From positions 35,646,001 to 35,710,000 of the forward strand of contig NC_052509.1 of the NCBI RefSeq assembly GCF_014356525.2: a stretch of 64,000 bases of DNA. Reading direction: 5' to 3'. Origin of the DNA: Nilaparvata lugens (lineage: Eukaryota; Arthropoda; Insecta; Hemiptera; Delphacidae). This document shows, piece by piece, positions 1 through 12,709 of the stretch (positions are counted from its first letter, which is position 1; every line of letters starts with the position of its first letter). The translations under genes were made by a program, and so were the position numbers. The notes below the pieces were generated by a model, which did not search any database, had not been told where the DNA came from, and saw nothing but the letters and a program-made list of their open reading frames with translations.

Positions 1-627
1 TCCGCCCAATATTCTACAAAATTCTCTGCAATTGGACTACTATTCTACAGAGCAGTTCCAACACATCAATTAATTATTCAAATGATTTGACTCAATAATT
101 TTTATGCCAAGCTGTGGCCTAATCTCAAAAACGATTACAACAATTTTGGTAGAATTTAGATTATAAATGTTTCAGAAAAATAATCTTATCTTTTAATTCC
201 CATAGCAAAGCACCAGTGCCCTGCTAGTTATTCTATATGGTAATAATGATAATTTTATAATGATATATTATTAGAAAAACAATTAGTATCGTCTGCAAAA
301 AAAATCTGGTCAGAACGAGATTTGAACCTGAGTCCCACAGTATATTGGACACCATGCCCTGGTAACAGTGGATGCGAAAAAGTAGGAGCATGAATTGCTG
401 TATCTTCAAAGTAACTTTTGAGGTTAGTTTATGGTTTTTTAAATATTACAAAAAACCAGAGGTCTTACCAAAAATCATTACACATACGTTTCTGCGCCTT
501 GTTTCAAAGAACTTGCATACCAAATTTCATCCAAATCGGACAATAACTGTGACTGTAACTGCGGTACAAACAAACAAACAGACAAAAGCCGATCCATTCA
601 AAACTAAGACCTCAGCTTCGCTTTGGT

Positions 628-1265
628 CAATTATTTATTAATCCATTTTACAGATCTATGTTTTCGAAATTTTCGGCCGAGCGGCTACCGAAGAACGGAT
701 AGATGATGATGTTTCAAGATCATATTGTGACAATATGATTTAGCATCTAAAATTATCAGCTGTATAATAAAAACGTCACCCCTGTGATAAATTGTGTACT
801 GGTATTAAAACGGTAGTTTGGAGTTGGAGTGCAGTTGATTGGTACCAGCTGTAGATAATGGTTCATTAGAAGACCTATACAAATAATTATCACTCCCCTA
901 TCATCGAGAAACTGGAAAATGTTGGGAAAAAATTATTCACCTCATGAACGAGAGTTGTTCATTTTGCATTCATTAATTACTAAAGAATGACAGAATAATT
1001 TACATTTTTTGAATTTAGCTTAGCTTATATTCAACCTAAAATGGAAGATGGAAAGAATATGGAGTTTTGTGTAAATCATCGTATATCGCATATTTCCTGG
1101 ACCATCTATTGACAATCAACAACTATGAAAACATTACCTAAATTCATCTTTGAAACACTGATTCAACAAATCTATTTTTTTTTTAATTCAAAACTCCACT
1201 GATAGATATTACTACCAACATATTGAGAAGAATATGTTTTCGGAATTTTTGGCAGTACGAAGTTC
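628..1265. repeat. Dispersed repeat family A, copy 1
   Basis: This stretch matches 23568-25165 in the same orientation. Shared stretches include the one around ttttcggccgagcggc and the one around ggtagtttggagttg. The second copy has about 850 extra bases inside it (about 23887-24737). The preceding 300-627 looks like the tail of another dispersed repeat: it contains tandem caaa units near 567-585 and no convincing gene. I see no coding capacity and cannot name the family. Confidence 0.6.
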
Positions 1266-1586
1266 CCGTGTAAGCTAGTTAATTAAAAAAATATTATAAA
1301 TATTATTAATGTATCAATGATCGTTTATCAATTTCATACCAGTTTCGATATTTCAGTTTTAAAGCGAAATTTAAAAAATGATAATGACGCTTATCTGATC
1401 TAATCTGATGGATCTTCAAATCTAATTTAACAATTGTGTTTGAAACAGGATTTACTATACTATAACCCTAATGGGACTATTCGGACTATATAAAGCTTGA
1501 TAAGAGGTAAGTTTCCTGTTGCTTATTGTTATTGTATTGATCTAATGAATGAAACATTTTAACTAGTCTTTTTTCCGATAACTAAC

Positions 1587-1750
1587 CTTTTTTCTTGGCC
1601 GATTCTAAAAGCGATAGACAAATTCTGTATGGGTCACCAACGCCATCTCCAGGAATCCAAAGTCCTCCCTTGAGATCATCCACATTCAACAATGGGCACA
1701 AGCGTTTTGCTTCTTCTGGAGATACTAGTTCACAATCTACTCTTAAAGCT
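1587..1750 (-). CDS. PDPR/sarcosine dehydrogenase-like FAD oxidoreductase, coding exon 3 (partial gene)
   Basis: This is the third visible coding exon of the minus-strand gene that starts at 7953. A pyrimidine-rich acceptor (tttctttacag) precedes it and a GTTAGT donor follows it. It enters with two bases of a valine codon already supplied by exon 2 and leaves in phase 1. The product reads on without a break and includes the segments CELVSPEEAKRLCPLL and GGLWIPGDGVGDP, which are typical of the FAD-binding (DAO-type) domain of insect mitochondrial PDPR-like and sarcosine/dimethylglycine dehydrogenase-like proteins. The rest of the FAD domain and the C-terminal GcvT-like folate domain would lie further left, outside the window. 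Family membership is well supported; the exact paralogue (PDPR or SARDH/DMGDH) is not. Confidence 0.8.
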
Positions 1751-2519
1751 CTGTAAAGAAATTGATAAAATGTTTTAGAAAATGTTTACAGATAAAAATA
1801 ACGAAAGGTGACAGGAGGTATCAATATGATTTTGTGTAAGAAATCTAACTAAAAACAGCAGCATTAGTGCTATTGAATATGAATAATCTATCCTTGATGT
1901 AAGAATAGTGTAAGTGTAAATCGAGCCAATTCATTTATTTTGTTTGAATGATAGTGTTTTCATATATAGTTTTTAATGATGGGTATTTACGAATTCCTGA
2001 ATCTAATGTATTCATTATTTATAAAATGTTGTAGAAATACTATACTCAATGAAAAGTACAAAAAGTTCAAAACCGTCCCCTCGCACTAAACTCTGAATGA
2101 AACAAGCTGCGACCTGGACTAAATATCTGTTGCCAAATTGTTACTTCATGTTAACCGACTAAATAAATTCAAGCAAAAGCATATTTTGGTATAATTGAGA
2201 AATTTTTTATAGGCTACAAGTTATTCAGAAAAATTCTAATCACAGTTTGTGTAAAGATATTTCTTCCTAAATCCATGCTTTTCAATGAAATTGTGTAAAA
2301 TAAGGATGATCAGTTAACATTTTTATGAGCTGATCTGAAAATGAAATCATTAATAATTATTAATATTTTTTGATGTCACCCAGCATTAGCCAAAGATAAG
2401 ATGAAATTTAATTACCATAAACATCAACATTGCAATGCCGTAACTTGATTCAGGAAAAATTTAAATGTAACTTTTATAATATTTTTAAACTTATTCTTTA
2501 CTATGAATTACATATTAAA

Positions 2520-3330
2520 TAACTAGCAGGTAACCCGTGCTTCGCAAGGGTCTATTTTATAACTTGACAAACTGAAAACTTGACGTAATGAAATCTAGAA
2601 GAATTGAAAATAGGTCTATGAGAATCCTCGGTTGATTAAGAATTTATATGCTCATTTCAAGTGAATCAGTCCAGGAGTTTCAGACGTGATGATGCGTCAA
2701 ACATAATTATTTTCCTATCCTTTACACGTGTATACGTGTTTAAGCAAGTTCTTTCCTTTATTATAGTATCGAATATGATAGATAGATGGATGATAAATCC
2801 ATCTATCTATCATCTTCTACACTATAATAAAAAAATTAATGATAATAAATTTTGAAAGGTTTGAGATATCGATGTGCGATTTTCACCATACCTTTTCTCT
2901 GAAAATCCTGTATCGGAATCATGTATCATATGACCACCTTTCAATTAAAAAAAAGAAGTTGGATTCAAAATGGCGGAGAAAATTTGGGTGCGACGGAAAA
3001 CCTTTTTTTATCATTCGAAAAGAATCCCCAATCATACCTATCTTCTAATTTCCCTTTTGAGAGAAATGTTCTGCTGCTTCCATACAACAACTGGAATCAT
3101 GACAAATAATTGAAAACTTGACAAACTGAAAACTTTATGTAATCAAATCTTGCAGAATTTAAAATAGGTCTATAACCACCCTCGGTTAAGCAAGAATCTA
3201 TATGCAAAATTTCAAGTTAATCAGTCCAGTAGTTCTGACGTGATAATGCGTCAAACATAATTTTTCTATACTTTACACCTGTATACGTTTATAATCCAGT
3301 TTTTTCCTTTATTATAGTATAGAAGATGAT
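2520..3330. repeat. Dispersed repeat family B (CCCGTGCTTCGCAAGG type), two degraded units
   Basis: Units beginning near 2525 and 3112 share the text 'aacttgacaaactgaaaactt...aaaataggtctat'. A third unit lies at about 22917-23130. All contain the block around gatgcgtcaaacataatttt or a close variant. The middle part (2860-3110) matches the block 'accacctttc..gaaaaatcaa..gattcaa.atggcgg' that occurs as an inverted pair at 22400-22760. A short perfect hairpin of atagatagatggat sits near 2778-2812. No protein is encoded. Confidence 0.55.
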
Positions 3331-3333
3331 AGA

Positions 3334-4230
3334 TTCAATTCAATTCAATTCAATTTATTTATCCTTTTTACAACATAGTTATTGTACAAAGTAGTTATGA
3401 AATAAATAACTTAAAACTAAAACAAAATAACTTAAAATAGCAGGTTAACAAAAACACGGAAGGTCCCTGCAAAGGCAAAGCCTGTGCGCAGGGGCCGAGT
3501 GTTTCAAAAAACTACAGAACCAAAGTGAAAGCATAAAACAAAATATAAATTATAAGTATGAAATTTGTATAATAAAAAATCTCGAGAATACAGACAATTA
3601 ACAAGAAATAATGAGCTTATTTAAGAGAAAAAAAGAGTTGAAAGGTGAACAGTTACAAGAAATCGAACAAATCAGTAGAGTTATGCGATGTGATCCATTG
3701 ACTTATTTCGTTAGAAAGATTTCTGGTCAAATTGTTAGAGATAAAATGATCAGGTATTACGTTAACAAGTTTATGGACAATGTAATTGAACTGCCTTCTA
3801 CAAATGGATAAAACTGTATGATGAGATTCGAAAGTGATGGATGAGGGACGAAGATTGTACGGTGATAAACGGAGATTGAAAATATTACTATGCTTATTCA
3901 TGTAGATTATCAAGTTTTTCGTGTGAAGCTGCCTGACAGTCAGCACATTCAGTTCCCTGAAAAGATTGTCACTAGGGAAACGTCTGGGCTTTCCAAGAAT
4001 TGCCTTTAAATATTAAGGCGGTGTCATCTGCAAAAGCAAGTGTCACACAGCTCTCAATATCAAGTTTGATTAAATCATTAATGTAAATGAGAAAAAGGAT
4101 AGGAGATAGCACCGTGCCCTGTGGGAGACCAAAATCACTCAAAAGTCTAGAACTAGTTTTATTTTCTAAGGTAAGCTTTTGATGTCTATCACTCAGGTAA
4201 CTGGTGAATAATCTGAGGGGTACACCACAG
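3334..4230 (-). pseudogene. Non-LTR retrotransposon (jockey/CR1-like) 3' fragment
   Basis: On the minus strand, about 4030-4230 translates as a reverse-transcriptase palm fragment with the motifs GLPQGTVLSPILF, IYINDL and FADDTA. The coding sequence then breaks. About 3650-3946 resembles the C-terminal tail of such LINEs. The copy ends in a (GAATT)n tail, seen as the ATTCA repeats at 3334-3356, which is how many insect LINEs end. The 5' part (endonuclease and most of the RT) is missing, so this is a dead 5'-truncated and internally deleted copy. It sits in intron 2 of the FAD oxidoreductase gene. Confidence 0.7.
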
Positions 4231-4271
4231 AGATGGATGGATGATCATTGTTATTTTACTAAAACATAGAA

Positions 4272-4985
4272 TAAGTTGAATAGTTTCCCTTTCAGAGGGA
4301 GTTTGGCAACCCACAAAACTCATTTTTCATTTGAAGATTTAACGAAAAGGTGCATATGACCTTATTTTTTTGCTCAGCTTGCCAAAATACCCCTCATTCC
4401 AATATTAAAATTTTCGACTGACTGTATAGTGAGTCAGTCATTCTATCAGGGCTAGAATAATTTTGAAATTTCAATTAAATAAAAATAGAAGAGAATGATT
4501 TCTTTATGTAAATAACAACACCTTTATTCAAAGACAAATTAACTGCATGCAATTTCATATTGCCAATACAGCATTGATGAAACTGTAGACGTTTATTTAG
4601 CACTTTGTCTCAAAAACTGTTCTAGCTGAAAAATTAATAATCCCTGCCACGTGTAGGCCTAAACATTACATCAGGAAAACGAAGTTTCAAAACTATATTT
4701 TTCTAAACAGATGTTTTTGGGATAATCTCTTTGATGCAACTGTCCACATTCACCATATTATTATATAGAGTTTGTGAAAATGAAAATATTTATTAATAAT
4801 TATCAAAACAATACTATTATTATATTCATAATAAATATATTATCAGTATTATTAAAAATATTCATCAATTATCGAAACAATATTATTGAGGTTAAGTGGT
4901 ATCAGGTAGAAAGCAATAATAGAAACAGATGTTCCTTTTTTAATTTTGACCAGATGATTTGGTGATTTTTTAATGAAATCGAATG
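4272..4985. repeat. Dispersed repeat family C, copy 1
   Basis: This block matches 31318-31975 over its whole length in the same orientation, for example acaaaactcatttttcattt and attcaccatattattat-like stretches. Both copies are very AT-rich near the right end. It encodes no protein that I can recognise. The following 5000-5660 is intronic repeat material; its part around 5440-5660 is related to the insert at 24590-24737. Confidence 0.6.
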
Positions 4986-5922
4986 TACCATTAATGGAAT
5001 TTAAACATTAATTCTGAAAAATCTAGAAGGAAAATTGAAATTTTGGCTCCGGGGTGCACGAGATTGATATTTTTAAAATCTATGTGCAAAATTTGGAGAT
5101 CTAAATCATTCCCGTTTTTCCGGTATGCAATCCACAAGTTGACATGTTTTGATGCGAACAAACAAACGAACACACGAACAAACACAACCCTATTCTCTCT
5201 TATTATAATATTATAGATCTCTTATAAATGACAAACCTGGATGGTCAATTTGAAATTACCTACTATGCATACCCGAACCAGAAATTAAATTGTAGTCAGT
5301 GTTACCTGTAAATAAAAATATAAATCTGAGTACCATCTTGAATTATTTCGTCACGAGAAATAAGAATCTTGCAATACGGTAGTATTTATTTATTTTCCAA
5401 TCACTTGATAATGGCATTAGTAGCCGAAACATGTCGTGACGATTGTAATGTTACATTTTCTCAATAAAAAATCGAATCTTATCGAATTCGATATTCAAAA
5501 ATCAATAAAACCTGAACTGGACATCTTATTCATAGGCGTTAAATCCATTCATGATTTCTCAAGATGTTAGTATAATTGGAACCGATGACTTTCCTTGGGT
5601 GATAGGTGAAAACTATCAAACCTTTTTAAACAAAATTGGTAGCCCAGCTCGAAATAATTTAAAAAGGGTACACAGATTTATATTTTTATCTATATTTAAA
5701 AGTAGCACTAAAGAAAAAAAGACAATCAGTGATACCTGCTCTGAGGTTTAGCACTAATCACTGAACCACAGTCTTTTATAACACTCATCATATATAAAAA
5801 TCATCAGAGTGTCTTGGGAATATTATTGCATTCATCAATGGCAATCACGCTCAAGTCAAAAGTCATAGTGTGGCTAAAGTCAATAGAAAGACTCTACTAT
5901 TTTTCAGTAGCATTCAACTTAC

Positions 5923-6135
5923 ACAGATTGAGCTTTCATTCTACGAAATACTGTCATGCGATCAATTGTTCTGGCCACACACAGGCTGCCACACTGTTTC
6001 CAGCCAGAAGAATAACCTTCGGCGTCCAGTTTCTGATACAGCTTCACACTGGACTGACACAGCTTCACTTGGGCTCGAGTTGGTTTGAAGATGCCCACCA
6101 ATCCTGACGACTGCCATGTTGTCCCGCCACCGGCT
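5923..6135 (-). CDS. PDPR/sarcosine dehydrogenase-like FAD oxidoreductase, coding exon 2
   Basis: The exon is 213 nt (71 codons), bounded by acceptor ttgttgcag and donor GTAAGT. It joins exon 1 through a split arginine codon and exon 3 through a split valine codon, both in phase. It encodes the segment following the dinucleotide-binding fold: AGGGTTWQSSGLVG, then GWKQCGSL and ARTIDRMTVFRRMK. The GTTW..SG(L)VG stretch is the characteristic flavin-proximal segment of the sarcosine/dimethylglycine dehydrogenase and PDPR family. No stop or frameshift is present, in contrast to nearly everything else in the window, so the gene looks functional. Confidence 0.85.
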
Positions 6136-7004
6136 CTGCAACAAATCCACAAATCACTAGTATGAACACTGAAAATATAGATAAACAATTTGTTTATTTA
6201 CTGAGTAGAACACAAAATTTAAAAAACAAACAGTTGTTCGAAATGGATTTAGTTTAGACTACTGAACTCAAGTCACATGAATAATTAAAAAATCAAGGAG
6301 TACTGTAAGCGTATGTTAAAGTCTAGATTGATGCTTCAAGGAATTTACTTAAAGTTGAAACGAGTAGCCTAAATATTTTAATTCGTAAAACTAAACTATA
6401 AGTTAGTCATTAATAAAATACTAGAGACTATGATAATACAAGAAAAGGCCCAAAATTCAAATTGAGGCAGCCTAGATATTGTTTGTGTCAAAAAACCTGA
6501 TATATGACGTGAGTATTCTTAAATTATGTTTTTCAAAACTTGATGATTTTAATATTGCTATTACAATTAATAATGGTAAGATAAAGATTTTTGTATTTTT
6601 TGAGATATAAAGATGACTTGTAAAAGTAACAATTTTTACCCCACTGTAAAAATTGAATGATGATCATATTTACCTCACAGTCCCACCGCTCACCACTAGC
6701 CCTATAATAGAGCAATGGAAGTAATTCCATATGAAAAACTTTCAATAGAAAATCAATAGTTTACTTCATTGAGTTGTAAAGTAATTATATAGTGTAAGGT
6801 ATACGTGTATCTTAATACTGTCATGCTTATACTGATTAAAATAAGCCTGCTTAGACTATAAGCCTAAAATAAGAGAAAAAACGATATAAGAGAAAAAGAT
6901 ATAAAATATAAACAAATTTAGCCTATTCATGCTAATGATAGAGACCGCGAGATATAACATGAACCTTCAACTCCCATTATATTTTACTAAACTCTGATTT
7001 TTCT

Positions 7005-7362
7005 AGGGCCGGTTTCTGAGCTCGGGATTTAGCTAAGCTCTAGACTTTAAACAGCTGGAGTCAGAAAATTGGCTTTCCGAAATGGGGCGTAGTCGCAGTT
7101 TTTATGATAACATTTATTTTCTCATTTCTATTATTGGAGACATTTTTCCTTGACGAAATGAAACATTCCTAAATAATTCAAAACAGATTAAACTTTACAC
7201 TATTTTCTCTTTATTTCGTTTTGTGTTCAATTTTTTCGTTTTTCGAAATTTAATTCATAAACAAGGACTGTGACTACGCCCCGTTTCGGAAAGCAAATTT
7301 CCGGACTCCAGCTGTTCAAAGTCTAGAGCTTGGCTAAATCCCAAGCTCGGAAACGGCTCTTA
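7005..7362. repeat. Fold-back MITE in intron 1 of the FAD oxidoreductase gene
   Basis: The left arm (about 7005-7105: ggccggtttctgagctcggg, then atttagctaagctctagac) is the imperfect reverse complement of the right arm (about 7262-7362), with roughly 100-bp arms around an AT-rich centre. TAGGG occurs immediately outside both ends and may be the target duplication. No ORF is present. A non-autonomous DNA transposon is the simplest reading. Confidence 0.65.
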
Positions 7363-7678
7363 GGGTGGTGGTGGTGGTGAGAGTTTGGTCAGTTTTTTCT
7401 CAACAGTCGGTTTACTTACTTTGAAAATTTTTTAAACTAGTCGTTTGCATGCGGTCAGAGGAAAAGATGTGTGAGAAATAGGCTATTCCCACCCATACAT
7501 CCCTACCATGCTAACAGATCTTTCACCGTTTGAATGGTTGATGTTCATGTTACTCGTGGCCTCTATCTATGAAAAAAATGAGAGGAATTAGGGGAATAAA
7601 ATTATGATTGAAAGTGAAGATGAGAAAGTTCACTTTGATTAGTTTTTTGTCAATGAAAGATCTTGTGTTGTTACTCAC

Positions 7679-7953
7679 CGTCCTTGTTCCACAACAATTG
7701 TATGTTTACCCCATCCCAGCTCAGCTAGATGATATGCTACGGCAGCCCCCATAACACCACCTCCACATACAACCACTTTGGCCTCGCGAGGAAAAGGCTC
7801 ATTATTTTGTGATGATTCAACATGATTTAATTCTAAAACTTGGAGGACCTCACTACTTTTTGAAATATTACGTATGTAGCTTGTATCAATTATATTTTTG
7901 GAAAAGTGATCAAACGAGTGCTGAAGCAATTTCGAATTGCATTTCTTCAACAT
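7679..7953 (-). CDS. PDPR/sarcosine dehydrogenase-like FAD oxidoreductase, coding exon 1 (start)
   Basis: This exon carries the initiator methionine (7953) and ends at a GTGAGT donor in phase 2. The first 35 or so residues are basic and hydroxylated and lack acidic residues apart from a few aspartates, consistent with a mitochondrial presequence. Residues about 58-92 are a Rossmann dinucleotide-binding fold: a beta strand, then GGGVMG (GxGxxG), helix AAVAYHLAELG, and a second strand ending in VVEQG, whose glutamate would bind the FAD ribose. Known relatives are mitochondrial matrix flavoproteins acting on sarcosine or dimethylglycine, or regulating pyruvate dehydrogenase phosphatase. Together exons 1-3 give about 217 codons of a protein usually near 900 residues. 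The 5'UTR and promoter between 7954 and 8570 could not be defined. Confidence 0.85.
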
Positions 7954-8574
7954 TTTAAAAAATTGCCTCTAGAGCAGAGTAGCAGGAAGTAAGGTTAGTA
8001 AAGTTATTGCTTCCAAATAAAAATATGGGAATAAATAATAATTAAAACTGAAACCATATCTAGATTACAATAAGATTCAGCTATCATAGTTATATACTAC
8101 TTATTTGATTTTTTCAAAATAAAAATGAAGAAGCACCGGGTGGTTGTTTGTTGACAGTTTTATAACCTTCTAAAATAAAATAACATTACAATAACAGTGG
8201 TGGAGGTATGTGTGGTGGACGTTCTAATTTCTCAACTAAATAGTAGCTTACTTGTTATTTCTTTTACAATTATTACCTACTAAACAAAAGTTAACAATAA
8301 ATGAATAGCACTGCAGACTGCACAGCAGTTTCACTTGCAAAATCGACATTCAAAGTTCTTTTCAGCTGGCCACTGGACTGGCCTTGGCTGCGTAGTATCT
8401 TTGATCGTACCAACTAAACACACTTCAAATTAACAAATTTCTATTTTGCCAAAACAAAATTTTAAATTCAACAAATTTATAGATAATAAATCATTTTAAA
8501 TGTACAGAACTATTGAATGTATTTGATATATTATACAAACGACCGGTAACGGTAAAGTTTAATGATAATCCTTG

Positions 8575-8587
8575 TGCCGGTTTTACA
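8575..8587. repeat. Left stub of a palindromic MITE split by the large hAT
   Basis: The bases tgccggttttaca continue directly into 40328 if the large hAT and one copy of its target duplication are removed. The rejoined sequence ends near 40460 and is a fold-back element (see 40328-40460). Confidence 0.6.
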
Positions 8588-10119
8588 TAGGGACGTTCCG
8601 ATACAAGTAACACTACTTTACTTGTATCGATACTTTCCTTTCGATACCAAGTACTTTTGGTATTGATACTTTTGTTTCGGTACTTACTCGGTATCGAATC
8701 AAAAGTACTCGTATCGAATCAAAAAGTAGGCCTACTCGGATCAGTCGTTTCGAATCAAAAATATTCTATCGGTAAATCTGTATTGTTTATAAAATTAAGT
8801 AGGTACAGTACTCTAATTGCATCAAATGAGTGGTTATAAAATTCAACTGAGTATTTTATCATCATTGTATCTGAAACTTTGAAAGACCATTGTAGTCGAC
8901 AAACAATAATCTGGATACAAGTTGTATAACCTGTATCACGTTCGCCACTCAGTTCAACTCTATCTATCTCACTGAGCGTTTGCATTTGCCCGTTGGTAAG
9001 TGTTTTCGCCACACTTGGATGTAATGAGCTGGTTTACGTGCGTCATATGGAGGCCGAAAGTGATTATTTTCCGACCAGGCCGGTAAAACTTTACGGCCCT
9101 AGGGCTGTAAAATGACCTTGAATAACAGCTGATTGTGTCCAATCTCACAAATCATAGAGAGATAATCTCATAATGACTGTAATAATCTATATAATTATGT
9201 ATCGAGAATCGCGGTATTATGTCTATAATTATTTCATAAATTACTGTTTCATAATTTAATATTTATAAATAGCCTCAACATAAATAGGCTAATGTTGGCT
9301 GCATTGTCTATTGTCAGAAAGGTACATATTGCTAGTATTTAAAAGTGAAGAATCGAATATGAAATCAAAGTACAATTAATAATTGTATCAATATTTAAAA
9401 TTAATAATATTTATTAACAATTATTGTTTCTTTTTATTATCGAATTCCACTTCTTAATGCAATACAATCAACAATAATAATAAGAAAATACAGCAGAGTT
9501 CTGAAGTTTAAGGTAAGCCTACTGGTAAAACTCATCCTTGACTGAAAATTCCTAGTAATTTTTTCGAAATTCATTTTTAAAACTGTTAGATAATATATTT
9601 CTACAATATTAAACCATATGGAGAAAACATCAGGCCCACTCAAGAATGAATCTTCAAATGTTTCCTCTATGATTTAACTATTTTCAGAGCAATATTTTGT
9701 TGTGAAAATGCCAGCAAACCGGCTTCAAATTTGCCGCTATACACTATATTATAGTAGTAGCCTAGATATGTTACCTGACTCAATTCAGAGTGAAAATTTC
9801 ATTGTGAGACAGATAATATATTAATTTTAATAATATAAGTCATGATCCAAAGTCTGTTGTACGCTTTTTAGGAGTGAAGTAAACTTTAGAAGTCTAGTTC
9901 ACAGTACAGTATTACATGTCTGCTTAGTCTTATGAGTCAGGCCCCTATGTTCAACAATACGCAATAGCCAAGAGTGTAAAGGCGTGATACATCAGTACTC
10001 CTAATTTGGTGATTAACATGATCAAGGTTCAAATCTCGGTCAATGACATTTTTTTTGTCGATGAATTTTGACTTTTATTAGCTATTTTTGCTTTGTACGC
10101 TATTATTAGCTATTGCTTT

Positions 10120-10580
10120 CCGAAAAAAATTAAGGTACCCCAATTTCCAAATTAATATACATTTCAAGGTCCCCTGAGTCCAAAAAACTGGTTTTTGGGT
10201 ATTGGTCTATATGTGTGTGTGTGTGTGGGTGTGTATGAGTGTATGTGCGTCTGTGTACACGATATCTCATCTCCCAATTAACGGAATGACTTGAAATTTG
10301 GAACTTAAGGTCCTTCATGATAAGGATCCGACACAAACAATTTCGATCAAATGCAATTCAAGATGGCAGCTAAAATGGCAAAAATGTTGTCAAAAACAGG
10401 GTTTTTCGTGATTTTCTCGGAAACGGCTCCAACAATTTTGATCAAATTCATACCTAAAATAGCCATCAATAAGCTCTATCAACTGCCACAAGTCCCATAT
10501 CTGTAAAAATTTCAGGAGCTCCGCCTCATCAATGCAGATAGATTCCCAATTATCAGGCTTCAGATACAATTGAAACAAAA
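10120..10580. repeat. Dispersed repeat with internal (GT)n
   Basis: This is a non-coding stretch around a (gt)n-like run (10210-10255) followed by 'acacgatatctcatctcccaattaacgg'-type text. It resembles a common class of insect interspersed repeats in wording, but no second full copy is in this window. The surrounding 9100-10120 and 10580-11400 contain no gene that I can support. Confidence 0.35.
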
Positions 10581-11418
10581 AAAATCAAGTGGAGTAGATT
10601 GAGCATGAAAATCTCTACAATTAATGTTCTTAACATTTTCACCTAAAATTGAAAATAAGCTTCAAATTCGAGAAAATATGATTATTCAATTGCAAATTAT
10701 TGTTGATTCTATTAAATCATTCACTATGAAGAGATAGCAGACCTCATGTGTGTCTCCAGCGTTATTGCCCTGTCATCAGCTGGCTGAAATCTTTGAATAG
10801 TAGACTTGAGATGCGCGGGAACACTAGCGTCAGGTGATCAATTTTCATAATGGCAAGGAAAGTTGTGTGAGTGCGCCACACCAGATTTTTTATATTAGTT
10901 ACCATATACTTACTTTTTTTTTAAATTTCAATCAATTTTTTAGATATATTTTGAGTAATTTGAGACAAAACTGTGAAACATGCAATTATATTAATTTTTT
11001 TCATCACATTATTTAAAAAAAAGTAATGAAAATTCTATTAATCCATTTATCCATGAGATATTGCACCGGGCGCAAAGCGCTTTTATCTGGTAAATGGATT
11101 TCATCCGATAAATGGATGAATTATTATTTATTTTGGAAGTATTATTCATAATACTGTATTATAAGGCCAGATTGCACAAAAGTCTGTAAAATATTTTAGA
11201 TTAAATGTCATGAGAACCAATCAGAATAGACTGTGAATACAAACAATTTGAATGTACATTTGACCTCTCAGAAAAAAGTAGTAGAATCTGCTAGAGGATT
11301 CATGTTCTCAAACAATCATAACTGCACATTCGACTTCTATTTGAATAATAAAGAATAAAATAATAGAGATTTGTTGTATAAGAAGTATAATGATTGTATA
11401 ATTTATTTTACGTGAAAA

Positions 11419-12268
11419 ACAAAGGCCCATATGAATAAAACCAGAGCAAATGCTCATGAGCAAGAGCATGGAGCATAAGGTTTTGCTCATGAGCAAAAGG
11501 TAGAAGCAAAAGCATTTGCTCATTTTTATATGAATAAGCTTTACCTTTTACTCTTACCTTATGCTCCTGAACTCTGGAGCAAATGCTCACGTATTTTAGA
11601 GATTTTTCATCAGCTGATTCGCTTTTGTAGCCTTAGTTTGTTTTTATAGCTCACGGAAGCGCTAAATATGCAAGTAGGGTGCACCGCTTGTGTTTGCGTC
11701 GTCTGCTCTGTTTTCTATTTATGAATAGAGTTTTAGATTAGTTGAGTTTAGAATTTTGAAATGATTGCGTGAAAAAATGTCATCTCTATGATAATCTTCA
11801 GCATATTCTTATAATATCAATAGCCTTCTTATAATCGTCTACACTTTCATCTTCTTAAATACCTATTTCCTATTTTGTATTTATTCTTTTGTAGGGATAA
11901 TGGTGATATATATCATGGTTGAATCTAAAAAGAGTTTTATAGTTCTCAACTATTGGTTGTGATCGTATCTGGTATAGTTTCCTCTATCTCATACGAATTA
12001 GTTGAGCCATTTTACTATGAGCAAAAGGTGATAAGCTGCTCTAGACTAGACTCACCTTTTTTGAAGCATTTGCTTCAAAAGTTGAGCAAATGCTCTAGTT
12101 TATTCATACAATTTTGAGCAAAAGCTTTCACTTTTGAGCAAATGCTCAAACTATTTTTTTGATGAGCATGAGCAAAAGGTTTTGCTCACGTTTATTCATA
12201 GAAAATGAAGCAAATGCTCCATATTTGAGAAGTATAAGCAAATGCTCAACTTTATTCATATGGCCCAA
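11419..12268. mobile_element. Non-autonomous DNA element with subterminal GAGCAAATGCTC repeats
   Basis: The ends are inverted copies: ggcccatatgaataaaa at 11423 and, reverse-complemented, gggccatatgaataaag at about 12265. The two subterminal zones (11440-11590 and 12030-12250) are packed with the near-palindrome gagcaaatgctc and variants such as gagcaaaaggt and ttttgctcatgagcaa. I count about eight gcaaatgctc-type sites. The central 400 bases are plain AT-rich sequence. No ORF is present. Clustered subterminal palindromes at both ends look like transposase-binding sites. The superfamily is not clear. Confidence 0.65.
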
Positions 12269-12709
12269 AGAATTAACTGTCAATAATGCTTATTTTTTAT
12301 AATTCAATATGTATTTATGTATCTAGTAAAATTAAATAGGTATTTAAACTATCAATAAATGATCATTTCTATAACATGATATGAATTATTTTGTAGTTTT
12401 GATACCAAACAATAGAATACGATGATACTATCATAACCTCATTAACATTGTATGATTCATAGTAGCATAACCTTAAAATTTTGCTTTCAAAATTGCCAAC
12501 TTAACATTATTATTTTTTCTTTGGTGTGGCGAAAAATAGCGTTCGCAACACGGGTGAAAATGTTTTTCCGGCTCTTGAACGCTTCAAGTTCTCAACTTTG
12601 TCTCGAACTTGAAAACCACAATCTCAAGCCGGAAAACGTACATTTTCTACCCTAGGTGCGAAATATACTATTTCATATTCATGTTTCATTCTTTCATTGA
12701 GAATTGAAA

